Assembly: GCF_014905135.1 (NCBI RefSeq)
Contig: NZ_CP041406.1
Location: forward strand, 1,054,001-1,118,000
Length of the DNA stretch: 64,000 nucleotides
Direction: 5' to 3'
Source of the DNA: Sulfurimonas paralvinellae
GTDB taxonomy: Bacteria; Campylobacterota; Campylobacteria; Campylobacterales; Sulfurimonadaceae
Under the pieces are notes generated by a model that made no database searches, was not told the DNA's origin, and saw nothing but the letters and a program-made list of their open reading frames with translations. Shown here piece after piece: positions 16,046-25,103 of this stretch. Within the stretch, counting starts at the first letter, position 1. Every line of letters begins with the position of its first letter. The position numbers were made by a program, and so were the translations under genes.

Positions 16046-18234
16046 AATTTCTCTCCTAAATATAAATAAAAACTGTCATTTCTTGAGTTTGCCCGTCCAT
16101 AGGTAAAATAAAAAGCTCCTAGAGGGGTATCAGCAGCTACAAATATCGAACCCGAAGATTTCAGATCAGATGCATGCAAATGCTTTCCTTCGTTCCAAGT
16201 TGTTCCGCTCTCTAAAGTGGCACCTGCATAAAGAGGCATACCTAAAGAACCAAAAAAACCGCCATTTTTAATGCGGTATCTGTACATGGCACTGGCAAAG
16301 GCAACATTATTTCCTGCAAATTTGTAGCGTTGATAGCCGGATAAGTTAAACATTCCGCCAAGTTCAAACTTATCATAAACTGTAACCTGCCCTGCTGTTT
16401 GACTTTTAATATTTGTCTTTCCCAGCTTTGCATTAAGAATGAATGTATTATCTTTGTATGTCAAGGGCTTTTGAATTTTCCCGTATAACTGTTCATAATC
16501 ATAATCGCTGCCCCATGCTTTTGCATCTTTTTTGAAGTTCACTTCTCCCAAGGCACCACTATTTGGAAAATTATAATTATCTAAACTGTCATATAAAAAT
16601 ATCAGATTGAGCTGTCTCGCATTAAATTTCTCTGAGTAATCAAAAACAGCGACGTCAGATCTATCTCTGTATGCTGCAATATTCAGTTCTGTTTTAAAAC
16701 TGCTTGTCAGGTTGGCACCAAATGCCAAACCACCGCCATATCCTGTACTTTTAAGCTCTTGATTTCCAAGAGAATCTGTTGGAACAACATAGGTCATCTT
16801 TTCATATGAGAGAAAAGGCCTCAGGTAAAACATCTGCATATAATCGATCGGTTGATAAAACTCTGTCATATAGTGCTGTTTCTTACCTATTTCCAAAGAA
16901 GTTCGCCACTCTGCACCCAGACTGTTGATACCGTACATCATATACCCTGCTTTGAGACTGTAAGACGAGTGTCCATTAAAATCATCATCTAAAGCTATGG
17001 AGAAAAGCAGATCACCATGATTATTCCAACTTGGAGTCGTTGTGATATGTAAGATATTTCTGCCATTTTTTTGAACTACTTTATAGCTAACACTGTCAAA
17101 AACAGTCAAATGATAAAGAGCCAATATATCCTCACGCAGCATGGTGTCATTTAATGGCATACCGACCTTTTGTCGAATGTGTCTTTTAATGATTTCATCT
17201 GAGAGATATGTATCGTTTTCAATTTCAATTGCATCAATAACCAACTCTTTTGCCTGATGTTTCATGCGGTGTTTCGCTCTATATTTTGCATATGCCTCTT
17301 TGCTTACAGAGAGAGTCTGAAGTTTTTTTTCACTTTTAAGAGCCTCCTGATAACCGGCTTCAACGATAGCTGCATAGTGCTCAACATCAAGTCCAGAGTA
17401 CGATTTCAGCTGCGGAACAATGAGAATATCTTTATCGCTGAGTAGCTTTAAGGATTCATTCGCATTTTTACGCATGAGTATATCAACAAGCTGTCCCATA
17501 ACAACCAAGTATGAATCCACATCAAGCGTCTCAGAAAAGTTCTCGCTCACATCGACTGCAATAATTATATCTGCACCCATTTTACGTGCTACATCTATGG
17601 GAATATTATCACTGACACCGCCATCTATCAGATCAATTCCATTGATATTTATTGGCTGTAGGCCTCCTGGAATCGCACTTGAAGCATAAATGGCCTTCGC
17701 AAGGGAGCCTGACTTGAGCACAACAGCATCCCCATTTTTAATATCCGTCGCAACTGCCCGAAAAGAAATGGAAAGTTCATCAAAATTTTGAATATCTTTT
17801 ACATTGGATGTTAATTGATCAAAGTACAAAAGCAGCGGTTCTCTTTTTAATACACCGGTAGGAAAAACAAGTTCATTTTCTGCATTTACACCAACTCCCA
17901 TCTTTCCTTGATATGTGTAATCCAATTTTTTTCGCTGCATAGGAATCTTTTCACGATCAAAATCAGCTTTGATATAGTGGTTCCAATCCGTTGTAACAAG
18001 CATCTTTTCCAACTCTTCAGGTGTCTCTCCTGCTGCATAAAGTCCTCCCATAAAAGAACCCATACTTGTTCCGATTATCATATCGATTGGGATGCGATTT
18101 TTTTCAAGCACCTTCAATACGCCGACATGCGCACCGCCCCGTGCACCGCCGCCACTAAGAACAAGTGCTATTTTTGGGCGATCTTGTGCGAACAGGATAG
18201 AGCCAAGCAAAAAAAGAAGAAGAAAAAATTTCAA
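16042..18234 (-). CDS. Patatin-like phospholipase with Omp85-type barrel (type Vd autotransporter, PlpD-like)
   Basis: A 730-residue outer-membrane protein. It has a signal peptide (residues 1-16, ending LFAQ), then a patatin domain with the oxyanion glycine run LVLSGGGARGGAH, nucleophile Ser57 in GTSMG and the catalytic DGG near residue 204. After it come a POTRA-like segment (about 325-400) and a 16-strand-type beta-barrel to the C-terminal Phe. This is the layout of PlpD, whose lipase domain is exported by its own barrel. The start is TTG with GGGAG six bases upstream. The dgkA and LplT-PlsC genes next to it suggest phospholipid turnover. Confidence 0.92.
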   Translation of the reverse strand: MKFFLLLFLLGSILFAQDRPKIALVLSGGGARGGAHVGVLKVLEKNRIPIDMIIGTSMGSFMGGLYAAGETPEELEKMLVTTDWNHYIKADFDREKIPMQRKKLDYTYQGKMGVGVNAENELVFPTGVLKREPLLLYFDQLTSNVKDIQNFDELSISFRAVATDIKNGDAVVLKSGSLAKAIYASSAIPGGLQPININGIDLIDGGVSDNIPIDVARKMGADIIIAVDVSENFSETLDVDSYLVVMGQLVDILMRKNANESLKLLSDKDILIVPQLKSYSGLDVEHYAAIVEAGYQEALKSEKKLQTLSVSKEAYAKYRAKHRMKHQAKELVIDAIEIENDTYLSDEIIKRHIRQKVGMPLNDTMLREDILALYHLTVFDSVSYKVVQKNGRNILHITTTPSWNNHGDLLFSIALDDDFNGHSSYSLKAGYMMYGINSLGAEWRTSLEIGKKQHYMTEFYQPIDYMQMFYLRPFLSYEKMTYVVPTDSLGNQELKSTGYGGGLAFGANLTSSFKTELNIAAYRDRSDVAVFDYSEKFNARQLNLIFLYDSLDNYNFPNSGALGEVNFKKDAKAWGSDYDYEQLYGKIQKPLTYKDNTFILNAKLGKTNIKSQTAGQVTVYDKFELGGMFNLSGYQRYKFAGNNVAFASAMYRYRIKNGGFFGSLGMPLYAGATLESGTTWNEGKHLHASDLKSSGSIFVAADTPLGAFYFTYGRANSRNDSFYLYLGEKF

Positions 18235-18247
18235 AAAAGCTCCCTGT

Positions 18248-18619
18248 TTAGACTATCTTAAATGCCACCAGTAAAACAGCACTCCAGATAAGCACCATCA
18301 CTATGAGGCTCAATAGTACCAGTGTCGCACCTGCATCTTTTGCCTGTTTTGCCAAAATATGATAATCCGTTGTTACCAGATCAACGACACGCTCCAAAGC
18401 AGAATTTGCCACTTCTGCCAGGATTGGAATGAAAAGTGAGAGAAACAGTATGCTCGAATACCCAAAACCAATAGGTAATATCCATGCCACAGTTCCCAAA
18501 ACAGCCAGCATCAGCAGCTGCCACTTGAACGATGTCTCATTTTTTACAATATCAATAAAACCCTCTACAGCATACATCCCGTTTCTAAAGAGATTATGCT
18601 TTGGTTTATTTAGCTTCAT
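18248..18619 (-). CDS. dgkA: Diacylglycerol kinase
   Basis: Small (123-residue) integral membrane kinase that phosphorylates diacylglycerol to phosphatidic acid with ATP. Three membrane helices are visible. The conserved motif ILAEVANSALERVVDLV (about residues 64-80) and the later KDAGATLVLLS are diagnostic of the DgkA family. It overlaps the end of the LplT-PlsC gene by 14 bases and is 13 bases upstream of the patatin gene, so lipid release, re-acylation and diacylglycerol recycling appear in a single transcript. Confidence 0.95.
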   Translation of the reverse strand: MKLNKPKHNLFRNGMYAVEGFIDIVKNETSFKWQLLMLAVLGTVAWILPIGFGYSSILFLSLFIPILAEVANSALERVVDLVTTDYHILAKQAKDAGATLVLLSLIVMVLIWSAVLLVAFKIV

Positions 18620-20435
18620 ACTTTTCCTTCATCTTCAAAATAAGCTCATGCAGTTCATCACTTGTCGTCTCTTTTGGAAGCGGTTTACCAAAATAGACAT
18701 CTATCACCCTGCGTTTAAATAAGTTAAGTTTAGCATTTTTCGGTTTATATTTTGAAAAAGAGCTGCCAAAAATACCGCTGTTTATATAAAATGGCACTAT
18801 TACGCCATCATAATCTTTCTCTATAAGCTCATAACCCTTTTTAAAACTGCCTAGCTCTCCTGTTTTTGTTATCTCTCCCTCTGGAAATATACCGACAATA
18901 CGACCGTTTTTAAGTCTTGCGTGAGCCTCTTTGAATGCATCTTTAAAGCCTTTCGGCGAAACAGGAATAGCTTCTCCTGCTTTAAAAAAAGCATGAAAAA
19001 CTCTCCAGTGGTATATCTCTTTGTCCATCATGTAGTTGATTCTTCGACGAAGAGGCAGCTGCAAAATGATCCAGTCTAACCAGCTCACATGATTACCAAG
19101 CAAAAGCACGGCTTTATCATCAGGTATATTTTGTAATCCATGATAAATATACTTATGTCGTAATGAACCAAGTAATCCCATAACAGCCCAAAAAACATCA
19201 ACATAATAGCGCTTAAAAAGTAGGTAAGAAAGATAAATACCGACAAGACCCATCAGATAAAAGAGTATCTCCGCATTCATTCCAAAATAGGCAAAAAGCG
19301 TTGTCAGCACCAAAAAAGAGAACATAAAAATGTTCTGTATAAAATTATTTGCCGCGATAATCGTTCCTAAATGAATAGAAGATGCCAAATGCTGTATGCG
19401 GGCATTGAGAGGTACAAGAAGAAATCCTGAGAGTATGCCAAAAAGTGTAAAAGCAAAAGCGATAACTGACATAGAGTGTAAAAATGGAATTGAAAATACC
19501 AACAGAGTGATACCTATAGCACCAATACCGCTGAGACCTGTGTTTATGTAGTACTTTGAAAATTTCGCGGCCATGATAGAGCCAATGACAATTCCGATAC
19601 CGGCAAGTGCCATCACTCCCTGCACATAGATTGTATTTGTTACACCAAGTTCATCTTTTGCATATTCGCCAAATATTGCTAAAACAACTTGAGAAATAGA
19701 CCAAAAGAGACCAAGCGCGATGATCGCTTCATAGACCTCTCTTTTTCGCGTGACCGTTTTGAGGTTCTTCACCAGATAAAAACCACTGAGATACTTTCGC
19801 ATATGGAATTTCTTTACACAAACGGTATGCATTTTATTTGGCAGTTTTGAAGCCATAAACCACTCTATGACAGAACTGCCGACCAGCAACCAGCCTATTG
19901 GAGCGATAGCTTCAAGAATGGCATCTTCTGTGAGTAGTGTATCATTGTACATACCTTCAAACAGCACTGTATAAAAGATGATACCGCCTAAGATAGCGAC
20001 AGTGGTGACAGCCTGAACAGCTCCGTTTCCGCCACTGATGTATTTATCACCAAAGAGCTCTTTGATATAGCCGTATTTTGCCGGACCATAGATGGCACTC
20101 TGCAGAGCAAGAACAAATGTCAGTGAAAAAGCAAGTAAAAAATGACCGTGATAATAGGCATAGGTGATGCCCAAAGTGATGACAACAGCAAAAAGCGCCG
20201 CATATTCCATAATCTTGTTTTTTGGAAATCTGTCAGCCAAAAATCCCGAAGGCGAAAAAACGAGAATGAAAGGAAAAAGAATGAGTGCATTGATGATTGC
20301 CGTCAAAACTATTTGCGTAGGACCGTCATAAACTTTAAAAACAGTATTTTGTATGATGATCTTATGCCCGAGATCGGTAAAAGCATTCAGAAAGACTACC
20401 AGCAGGTAGTTTATGGAACCGACAATCTTAAACAT
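18606..20435 (-). CDS. Lysophospholipid transporter LplT fused to PlsC-type acyltransferase
   Basis: About 609 residues in two parts. Residues 1 to about 400 are an MFS transporter with roughly 12 membrane helices, related to LplT, which flips lysophospholipids inward. Residues about 410-610 are an acyltransferase with NHVSWLDW (the HxxxxD box) and FPEGEITKTGELGSF, plus the PFYINSGIFG segment. E. coli has LplT and Aas as separate proteins and Aas carries an acyl-ACP synthetase; that AMP-binding third domain is absent here. Start is ATG 20435, overlapping the upstream stop by one base (TGATG). The fusion fits import and immediate re-acylation of lysolipids. Confidence 0.9.
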   Translation of the reverse strand: MFKIVGSINYLLVVFLNAFTDLGHKIIIQNTVFKVYDGPTQIVLTAIINALILFPFILVFSPSGFLADRFPKNKIMEYAALFAVVITLGITYAYYHGHFLLAFSLTFVLALQSAIYGPAKYGYIKELFGDKYISGGNGAVQAVTTVAILGGIIFYTVLFEGMYNDTLLTEDAILEAIAPIGWLLVGSSVIEWFMASKLPNKMHTVCVKKFHMRKYLSGFYLVKNLKTVTRKREVYEAIIALGLFWSISQVVLAIFGEYAKDELGVTNTIYVQGVMALAGIGIVIGSIMAAKFSKYYINTGLSGIGAIGITLLVFSIPFLHSMSVIAFAFTLFGILSGFLLVPLNARIQHLASSIHLGTIIAANNFIQNIFMFSFLVLTTLFAYFGMNAEILFYLMGLVGIYLSYLLFKRYYVDVFWAVMGLLGSLRHKYIYHGLQNIPDDKAVLLLGNHVSWLDWIILQLPLRRRINYMMDKEIYHWRVFHAFFKAGEAIPVSPKGFKDAFKEAHARLKNGRIVGIFPEGEITKTGELGSFKKGYELIEKDYDGVIVPFYINSGIFGSSFSKYKPKNAKLNLFKRRVIDVYFGKPLPKETTSDELHELILKMKEKYEAK

Positions 20436-21151
20436 CAATCCTCACAAGCGAGTGTTGTGCTCCAACCCTCGTAGTAGCCTTTTTTATTTTGAAGCATTTC
20501 AAAGAGTTCTTCAACAGCCGAAGCAACTGCCTCTGCCGTTACAGCATGCTCTTTTGTCAAAGCAATGCCGTTTTCAAACTCATCAGAACTGATCTCATCT
20601 TTAAAGATGAAATTTTCCTGCGTGAGGCTATCTAAAAAACGCTCTTTTTGTGTTGGTGTATCAAAAGAGATATAGTGTTCAACGATGCGGGGAGTCTCTA
20701 AGTTGTCTCCCTCTTCTTCTAAAAGGTAGATGATCTTTGCGCTCTGCATATGTGCGACTTCAAGCTCATTTGGCGTGAGATTTTTATAATGAAAATCCCA
20801 TTTTGAATCTCTCACAACACTACTTTCATATTTATAGCCGCTATCTTTTAAGATGGCATCAACCTGAGCAGTGAGCCCTTTTGAATCAGCAGTATAAAAA
20901 TAAAGTTCACTCCAGCCGTCAACACTGCGGCCGCCGACATATTTTGCCTTTTCATCATGCTCTAAAGCAATGATAAGCGACTCTTTGAGTTCAAGATACT
21001 CTTCAAAGCCATTTTGAGCCTCATTTGCCGCATCAAATTTGATAAAAACACTCAAAAGCCAGTCATACCGCTGTGAGTATCCATAAGCACTGCTGTCTAT
21101 CTCAACTATTATTTCATTGCCATCTTCAACACGTCTAAAAAAATCTCTCAT
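20435..21151 (-). CDS. DUF695 / RraB-like two-domain protein
   Basis: About 238 residues, cytoplasmic, no membrane segment. The first part (about 1-130) resembles DUF695 (W-x-x-Y-FYT pattern in GWSELYFYTAD). The second part resembles the regulator-of-ribonuclease-E-activity RraB domain: VEHYISFDTPTQKERFLD, and the end KKGYYEGWSTTLACE. Start at ATG 21151, with GAAGAG upstream, is preferred over a GTG six bases earlier. It is translationally coupled to the LplT-PlsC gene. The cellular role is unknown. Confidence 0.75.
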   Translation of the reverse strand: MRDFFRRVEDGNEIIVEIDSSAYGYSQRYDWLLSVFIKFDAANEAQNGFEEYLELKESLIIALEHDEKAKYVGGRSVDGWSELYFYTADSKGLTAQVDAILKDSGYKYESSVVRDSKWDFHYKNLTPNELEVAHMQSAKIIYLLEEEGDNLETPRIVEHYISFDTPTQKERFLDSLTQENFIFKDEISSDEFENGIALTKEHAVTAEAVASAVEELFEMLQNKKGYYEGWSTTLACED

Positions 21152-21206
21152 TACCACTCTTCATTATTTAAAATTCTCTTATTATACTCAGAGTTTGCTA
21201 AAGTTC

Positions 21207-22043
21207 TTATTGCACAAGCTCTGCAGTGTTTATCTTGTAAAAATCTTGAAGTTCTTTATAGAGTTCTGGGAAGTGTTTTTTCAGGCTGTGCGGAGATTCA
21301 AAAAAGCGTTCTGTGGCAACGGCAAAGAACTCTGCTTCATTGGTTGCGGCGTAAGAGCCAAGCAGTTTGTATTTGCCCCACTCTCTGTTTTTTAAAGCCA
21401 CATTATTGAGCTTTTTAAAGTCACCAAAGAGTACTCGGCTCCACTCATCATATTTTGAGCGCTCTATTGGAGGAATACCGTCTATCTCTCCGTCCATAAA
21501 GTCTATCTCATGCGCAAACTCATGCACTATGACATTATCATGACGCAGATGATAGGCCTCTTTTTTTGCATCATGCCAGACAATGATGACCGTATCATTT
21601 GCAGACTGCCCGTCAATGAGAAACTTCTCTTTTGTGTAGATGCCGTTGGTTGCCTGTACATTCTCAAAAGCAACAGCATTTGGATAGATAATGATGGTCT
21701 TTAGATTGTCATAGCAGTTCGTGGTCGTTTTATGTAAAAGAAGCAGACAGGCATAGAAGGCTATGATAACCTTCATCTCATCTGTCACTTCAATATCAAC
21801 ACCGATGAACTCTTTTGTATTTGTAAAAAAAGTGATGGATCGTTCAATCTTGGTTTTGTCTTCTTGCGTAAGCCTATTGTAATGCGGTGTTGCTTGCAGA
21901 TATTTTCTATATTCTTCTTTAAAAGGCTTGGCTAAGAGTTTTTGGATCCGTTTCTCTTCCCTTACCTTTAAGAATATCATAAGAGTGAAGATGAAAAGTC
22001 CAAGCCCTCCAAAAACCAGTAAAAGAGCTAAGTAGTAGCTCAT
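21207..22043 (-). CDS. mtfA: MtfA-like zinc metallopeptidase
   Basis: A 278-residue protein with one N-terminal membrane helix (about residues 3-24) and then an MtfA domain. The zinc motif is VHEFAHEIDFMDG (HExxH near residue 177), and a downstream Glu in NEAEFFAVATERFFESP is the expected third ligand. In E. coli MtfA is a cytosolic aminopeptidase and binds the regulator Mlc; the membrane anchor here is a difference. It overlaps the EI24 gene by four bases. Confidence 0.85.
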   Translation of the reverse strand: MSYYLALLLVFGGLGLFIFTLMIFLKVREEKRIQKLLAKPFKEEYRKYLQATPHYNRLTQEDKTKIERSITFFTNTKEFIGVDIEVTDEMKVIIAFYACLLLLHKTTTNCYDNLKTIIIYPNAVAFENVQATNGIYTKEKFLIDGQSANDTVIIVWHDAKKEAYHLRHDNVIVHEFAHEIDFMDGEIDGIPPIERSKYDEWSRVLFGDFKKLNNVALKNREWGKYKLLGSYAATNEAEFFAVATERFFESPHSLKKHFPELYKELQDFYKINTAELVQ

Positions 22044-22957
22044 GAATCTCTTTTTTCTTTGAGATAGTAAAACATTGCAAGTTCAGTAAAATATGGACCA
22101 AAAACGTTAAATACAGGTATAAAGTTAAAAAGCGAGCCTATAAAAGTCAGCCCCCAGATGGCACCTTTATACTCTTTTAGTTTTTCTTTGTCTACTTCTC
22201 CATAAACAAATGCCGCTGTATCACATGCAAGTGTGTCTTTCATCAGCCATATCCAGAGCCCGACCAGAATGAAAAAGTTAATGACAGGAATAAACAATAA
22301 AGGGAATGAAATGATGGAAGCTACCGTAAAAATAAGCGTATCTTTGATGGTTTGTGTAATGGTTTTATATTCATATTCATCATACATTCTGTCATACGGA
22401 AAATGTCTCTCTTTGACGCGCTGTAAAAAAGAACCTGAATAAGCACTTGTAACAAAGATAATGGAGACAATAATGCCTGTATAGATGATATAGAAGCCTA
22501 TGAGATAAGCCAGCCCTTTTTCTATCGTTTCAAAAGGCAGCCATGTTAAGAGTTTTAAAAACTGTGCATAGATATAGCCCCCTTCATAGAACCAGACAAC
22601 TCCCCAAAAAGCTGCACTTGTCAGCCCGATGTAGAGTGTAAGCGAAGCATATTTTTCCCGCTGTACTTTTTCCATGATCAAATTGCCTAAAAAAGCAAAG
22701 ACCAAAGCAAAGGTAACAAGAACAACCTGCAGCCATAAAAAGGTAGAGAGCATCCATGCACCGTTGGAACGGATCAAAGAAAACGGTATGTACGTCAAAA
22801 TAGAACTGCTAAATGAGATAATAGGATTCCATAATATGATACCTATTACAATCCATACTACACTGATTATAAGGCCGCCAAGCATAGCGAACTTCATTGT
22901 CTTTGCCCGAAGTATCTCTTTAAAACCAAATATTACCGCATCAAAAAAATCTTGCAT
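22040..22957 (-). CDS. EI24-domain (CysZ-like) integral membrane protein
   Basis: A 305-residue protein with about six membrane helices. It begins with an amphipathic FFDAVIFGFKEIL segment as in EI24/CysZ proteins, and ends with a CDTAAFVYGEVDKEKLKEYKG loop and a last hydrophobic pair. CysZ is a sulfate channel in E. coli, but many EI24 proteins have no known substrate, so I do not assign sulfate. It is the first gene of the run that ends at magIII. Confidence 0.8.
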   Translation of the reverse strand: MQDFFDAVIFGFKEILRAKTMKFAMLGGLIISVVWIVIGIILWNPIISFSSSILTYIPFSLIRSNGAWMLSTFLWLQVVLVTFALVFAFLGNLIMEKVQREKYASLTLYIGLTSAAFWGVVWFYEGGYIYAQFLKLLTWLPFETIEKGLAYLIGFYIIYTGIIVSIIFVTSAYSGSFLQRVKERHFPYDRMYDEYEYKTITQTIKDTLIFTVASIISFPLLFIPVINFFILVGLWIWLMKDTLACDTAAFVYGEVDKEKLKEYKGAIWGLTFIGSLFNFIPVFNVFGPYFTELAMFYYLKEKRDS

Positions 22958-22979
22958 CTGTTTTCCTTTATATTTTTAG

Positions 22980-22985
22980 ATTATA
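22980..22985 (-). promoter_or_regulatory. Candidate -10 box upstream of the EI24 gene
   Basis: On the minus strand TATAAT lies 23 bases upstream of the ATG at 22957, in the 46-base gap after gpmA. The -35 position overlaps the gpmA terminator-like hairpin and is weak. It would start the 12-gene run to magIII. Confidence 0.35.
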
Positions 22986-22989
22986 ACAA

Positions 22990-23010
22990 TAAAAGGCTCT
23001 CTTTTAGCCT
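22990..23010 (-). terminator. Terminator-like hairpin at the end of the gpmA operon
   Basis: On the minus strand AGGCT, a seven-base A-rich loop and AGCCT are followed by TTTTATTG. The five-base stem overlaps the gpmA stop codon. It is short, so efficiency is doubtful, but it stands at the end of a nine-gene operon. Confidence 0.4.
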
Positions 23011-23702
23011 AAAAGTATCTCTTTTTTATCTATTTGTATCTCTGTTGTAAAAGTATAGACGATGATCTCACCTGTTGGTATCTCAAGTTTTACGACATCT
23101 TCTTCACTTATCTGCTCAAGATGCATTACAAGTGCTCTTAACGAGTTTCCATGGGCAGAAACGAACACGGTTTTATCTTTTTTCAACTCTTTTTGTATCG
23201 TCTCTTGAAAGTATTCGACAACTCTTTTTTTCGTATCTTTCAGCGATTCACTTATCGGCAGCAGCGCTCTTTCAAATGTCGCATATTTTGCATCCCTCCA
23301 GACGACACGGCTGTCGTTTTCATCAAGTGGCGGCGGAGGCACATCATAACCGCGTCGTACAGCCAAAAACTGTTGTTCTCCATACTCCTGCAGTACCTTT
23401 GATTTGTTTTGTCCCTGCCATGCACCGTAATGACGTTCATTGAGCTTATATGAACGCAGTGAGTCAATATGTTCCCACTCAAGCTCACGCAGAGCTATCT
23501 GTGCCGTATGAATGGCACGTTTAAGCCAGGATGTAAAACAGATATCAGGGTAGATGCCGTTTTTTTTCAACAGCCTTCCCACATCCTGTGCCTCTTTTTC
23601 ACCCTGTGGACTCAATGCAACATCTGTCCATCCGGTAAAAAGATTTTCTTTATTGTAAACACTCTGCCCATGCCGTACAAGTACCAATCGTGCTTGTTTC
23701 AT
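23004..23702 (-). CDS. gpmA: 2,3-bisphosphoglycerate-dependent phosphoglycerate mutase
   Basis: Interconverts 3- and 2-phosphoglycerate. The 232 residues have the phosphohistidine motif LVRHGQSVYNKENLFTGW, the LNERHYGAWQGQNK segment, and the second catalytic His in VSAHGNSLRALVMHLE. Last gene of the operon encoding the 2-oxoacid dehydrogenase complex; it overlaps lipA by four bases. In an organism with the gluconeogenic operon at 34957-39888 it can serve both directions of lower glycolysis. Confidence 0.95.
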   Translation of the reverse strand: MKQARLVLVRHGQSVYNKENLFTGWTDVALSPQGEKEAQDVGRLLKKNGIYPDICFTSWLKRAIHTAQIALRELEWEHIDSLRSYKLNERHYGAWQGQNKSKVLQEYGEQQFLAVRRGYDVPPPPLDENDSRVVWRDAKYATFERALLPISESLKDTKKRVVEYFQETIQKELKKDKTVFVSAHGNSLRALVMHLEQISEEDVVKLEIPTGEIIVYTFTTEIQIDKKEILLG

Positions 23703-24532
23703 CTTCCCAACTCCTCTGCAAAATACGAACTTCTAACAAGTATTCCGGAAGCCACTGCATCAAATCCCATAGCATAGGCTTCTTCTTTTATAGCATCAAA
23801 AAACTCTTGAGAGTAATATTTTTCAACTTTATGATGCTTTGATGTCGGCTGCAAATACTGCCCAAGCGTCAGTTCACTCACACCTACATCCAACAGCTCA
23901 CGCATACTATAGCGTAGCTCATTCTCAGACTCTCCAAGTCCAAGCATCAAAGAGGATTTTACTCTTAAGTGACTTTTTTTAGCATAATACTCCAAAACTT
24001 TTAATGAACGGTCATAATCGCTCTGAGGCCGTACACTTTTACTCAGCCTTCTTACTGTCTCTTGATTGTGCGCAAGTTTATATGCACCGCTTTGTATGAC
24101 AATATCCAAAGCCTTTGTATCATAATGGAAATCAGGTGTTAGGAGTTCTATCTTGATATCTGGATTTTTCTCCTTAACAGCCCTCACGCAGTCAGCAAAA
24201 TGCCCTGCTCCATAATCTTTGAGATCATCTCTGTCAACAGAGCTAATAACGACATATTGAAGTCCCAACTCTTCTATGGCATTGGCAAGTTTTTTTGGTT
24301 CATCTGCATCGACACTCACGCCATGTCCGGTTTTGACATTGCAAAAAGTACATGCCCGAGTACACACATCACCCAAAATCATAAACGTAGCACTACTTCT
24401 TTCATAACACTCGGCTCTGTTTGGACACGCTGCTGCCTCACAGACCGTCATAAGCTCATTTTTTTGCAGTATCTTCTGCATATTTGCCACAAACTCTGGA
24501 TGAGGTGCTTTTACCTTTGGCTTAAACTGCAT
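23699..24532 (-). CDS. lipA: Lipoyl synthase
   Basis: Radical-SAM enzyme that inserts two sulfurs into protein-bound octanoyl groups. Both iron-sulfur clusters are visible: the auxiliary cluster motif CEAAACPNRAEC and the radical-SAM CTRACTFC, with the C-terminal RSSYFAEE ending (RSSY motif). Start is ATG 24532; TTG and GTG codons three and six bases earlier in frame are less likely. The start overlaps lipB by 11 bases. With lipB it provides the cofactor for the E2 protein in the same operon. Confidence 0.96.
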   Translation of the reverse strand: MQFKPKVKAPHPEFVANMQKILQKNELMTVCEAAACPNRAECYERSSATFMILGDVCTRACTFCNVKTGHGVSVDADEPKKLANAIEELGLQYVVISSVDRDDLKDYGAGHFADCVRAVKEKNPDIKIELLTPDFHYDTKALDIVIQSGAYKLAHNQETVRRLSKSVRPQSDYDRSLKVLEYYAKKSHLRVKSSLMLGLGESENELRYSMRELLDVGVSELTLGQYLQPTSKHHKVEKYYSQEFFDAIKEEAYAMGFDAVASGILVRSSYFAEELGR

Positions 24533-25103
24533 CACCAAAACTTTTCTTTATCATCATTATAAGTTCATCATTGACCTGCTCTTGCGTGAGATTGACTCCT
24601 TCAGCTTTGAGTGAAGTTGGTACAATACCTTCAAGATTGCACGGGCTTACCTGAGAGTGAAAATTCAGATCGACATCAACATTGAGTGCTACACCATGCA
24701 GTGAAACTCCCTGTGAATAACGAAACCCCAAAGAAGCGATTTTTCTGTTTTGTATATAAAAACCAGGACGGCCTTTATTATATGTGACTGCTGATAGATT
24801 TTTCATAAAGAAATCTTCAAAAGCATTGAGAACTTTTTTATAAAAAACCGCAGGATTTTGCACCAAAAAACAGAAGTAAAAAACAGACTGTCCAGGAGTA
24901 TGGCAGGTAATGGAACCACCTCTGTCACTCTGTACGACACGAACATCAAAACTCTCTTTCGTATCACTGCCAACCGTAAAAACATTGGGATGTGAGCAGA
25001 GAATGAGGTGGTTCTGTTTATCATACAACGCCCGTGTATGAATCTCCTGCATACGCTCTCTTGCGTGAGTATATTCTATCTCACCCCAATCATGTAGTAT
25101 CAT
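24522..25103 (-). CDS. lipB: Octanoyl-[ACP]:protein N-octanoyltransferase
   Basis: Transfers octanoate from ACP to lipoyl-domain lysines. The 193 residues show LipB motifs: SDRGGSITCHTPGQSVFY, the catalytic Lys in NRKIASLGFRYSQGVSLHG, and the catalytic Cys in SPCNLEG. It overlaps lpdA by four bases and lipA by 11. Two copies of the TGCGTGAG octamer lie within it. Confidence 0.94.
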   Translation of the reverse strand: MILHDWGEIEYTHARERMQEIHTRALYDKQNHLILCSHPNVFTVGSDTKESFDVRVVQSDRGGSITCHTPGQSVFYFCFLVQNPAVFYKKVLNAFEDFFMKNLSAVTYNKGRPGFYIQNRKIASLGFRYSQGVSLHGVALNVDVDLNFHSQVSPCNLEGIVPTSLKAEGVNLTQEQVNDELIMMIKKSFGDAV

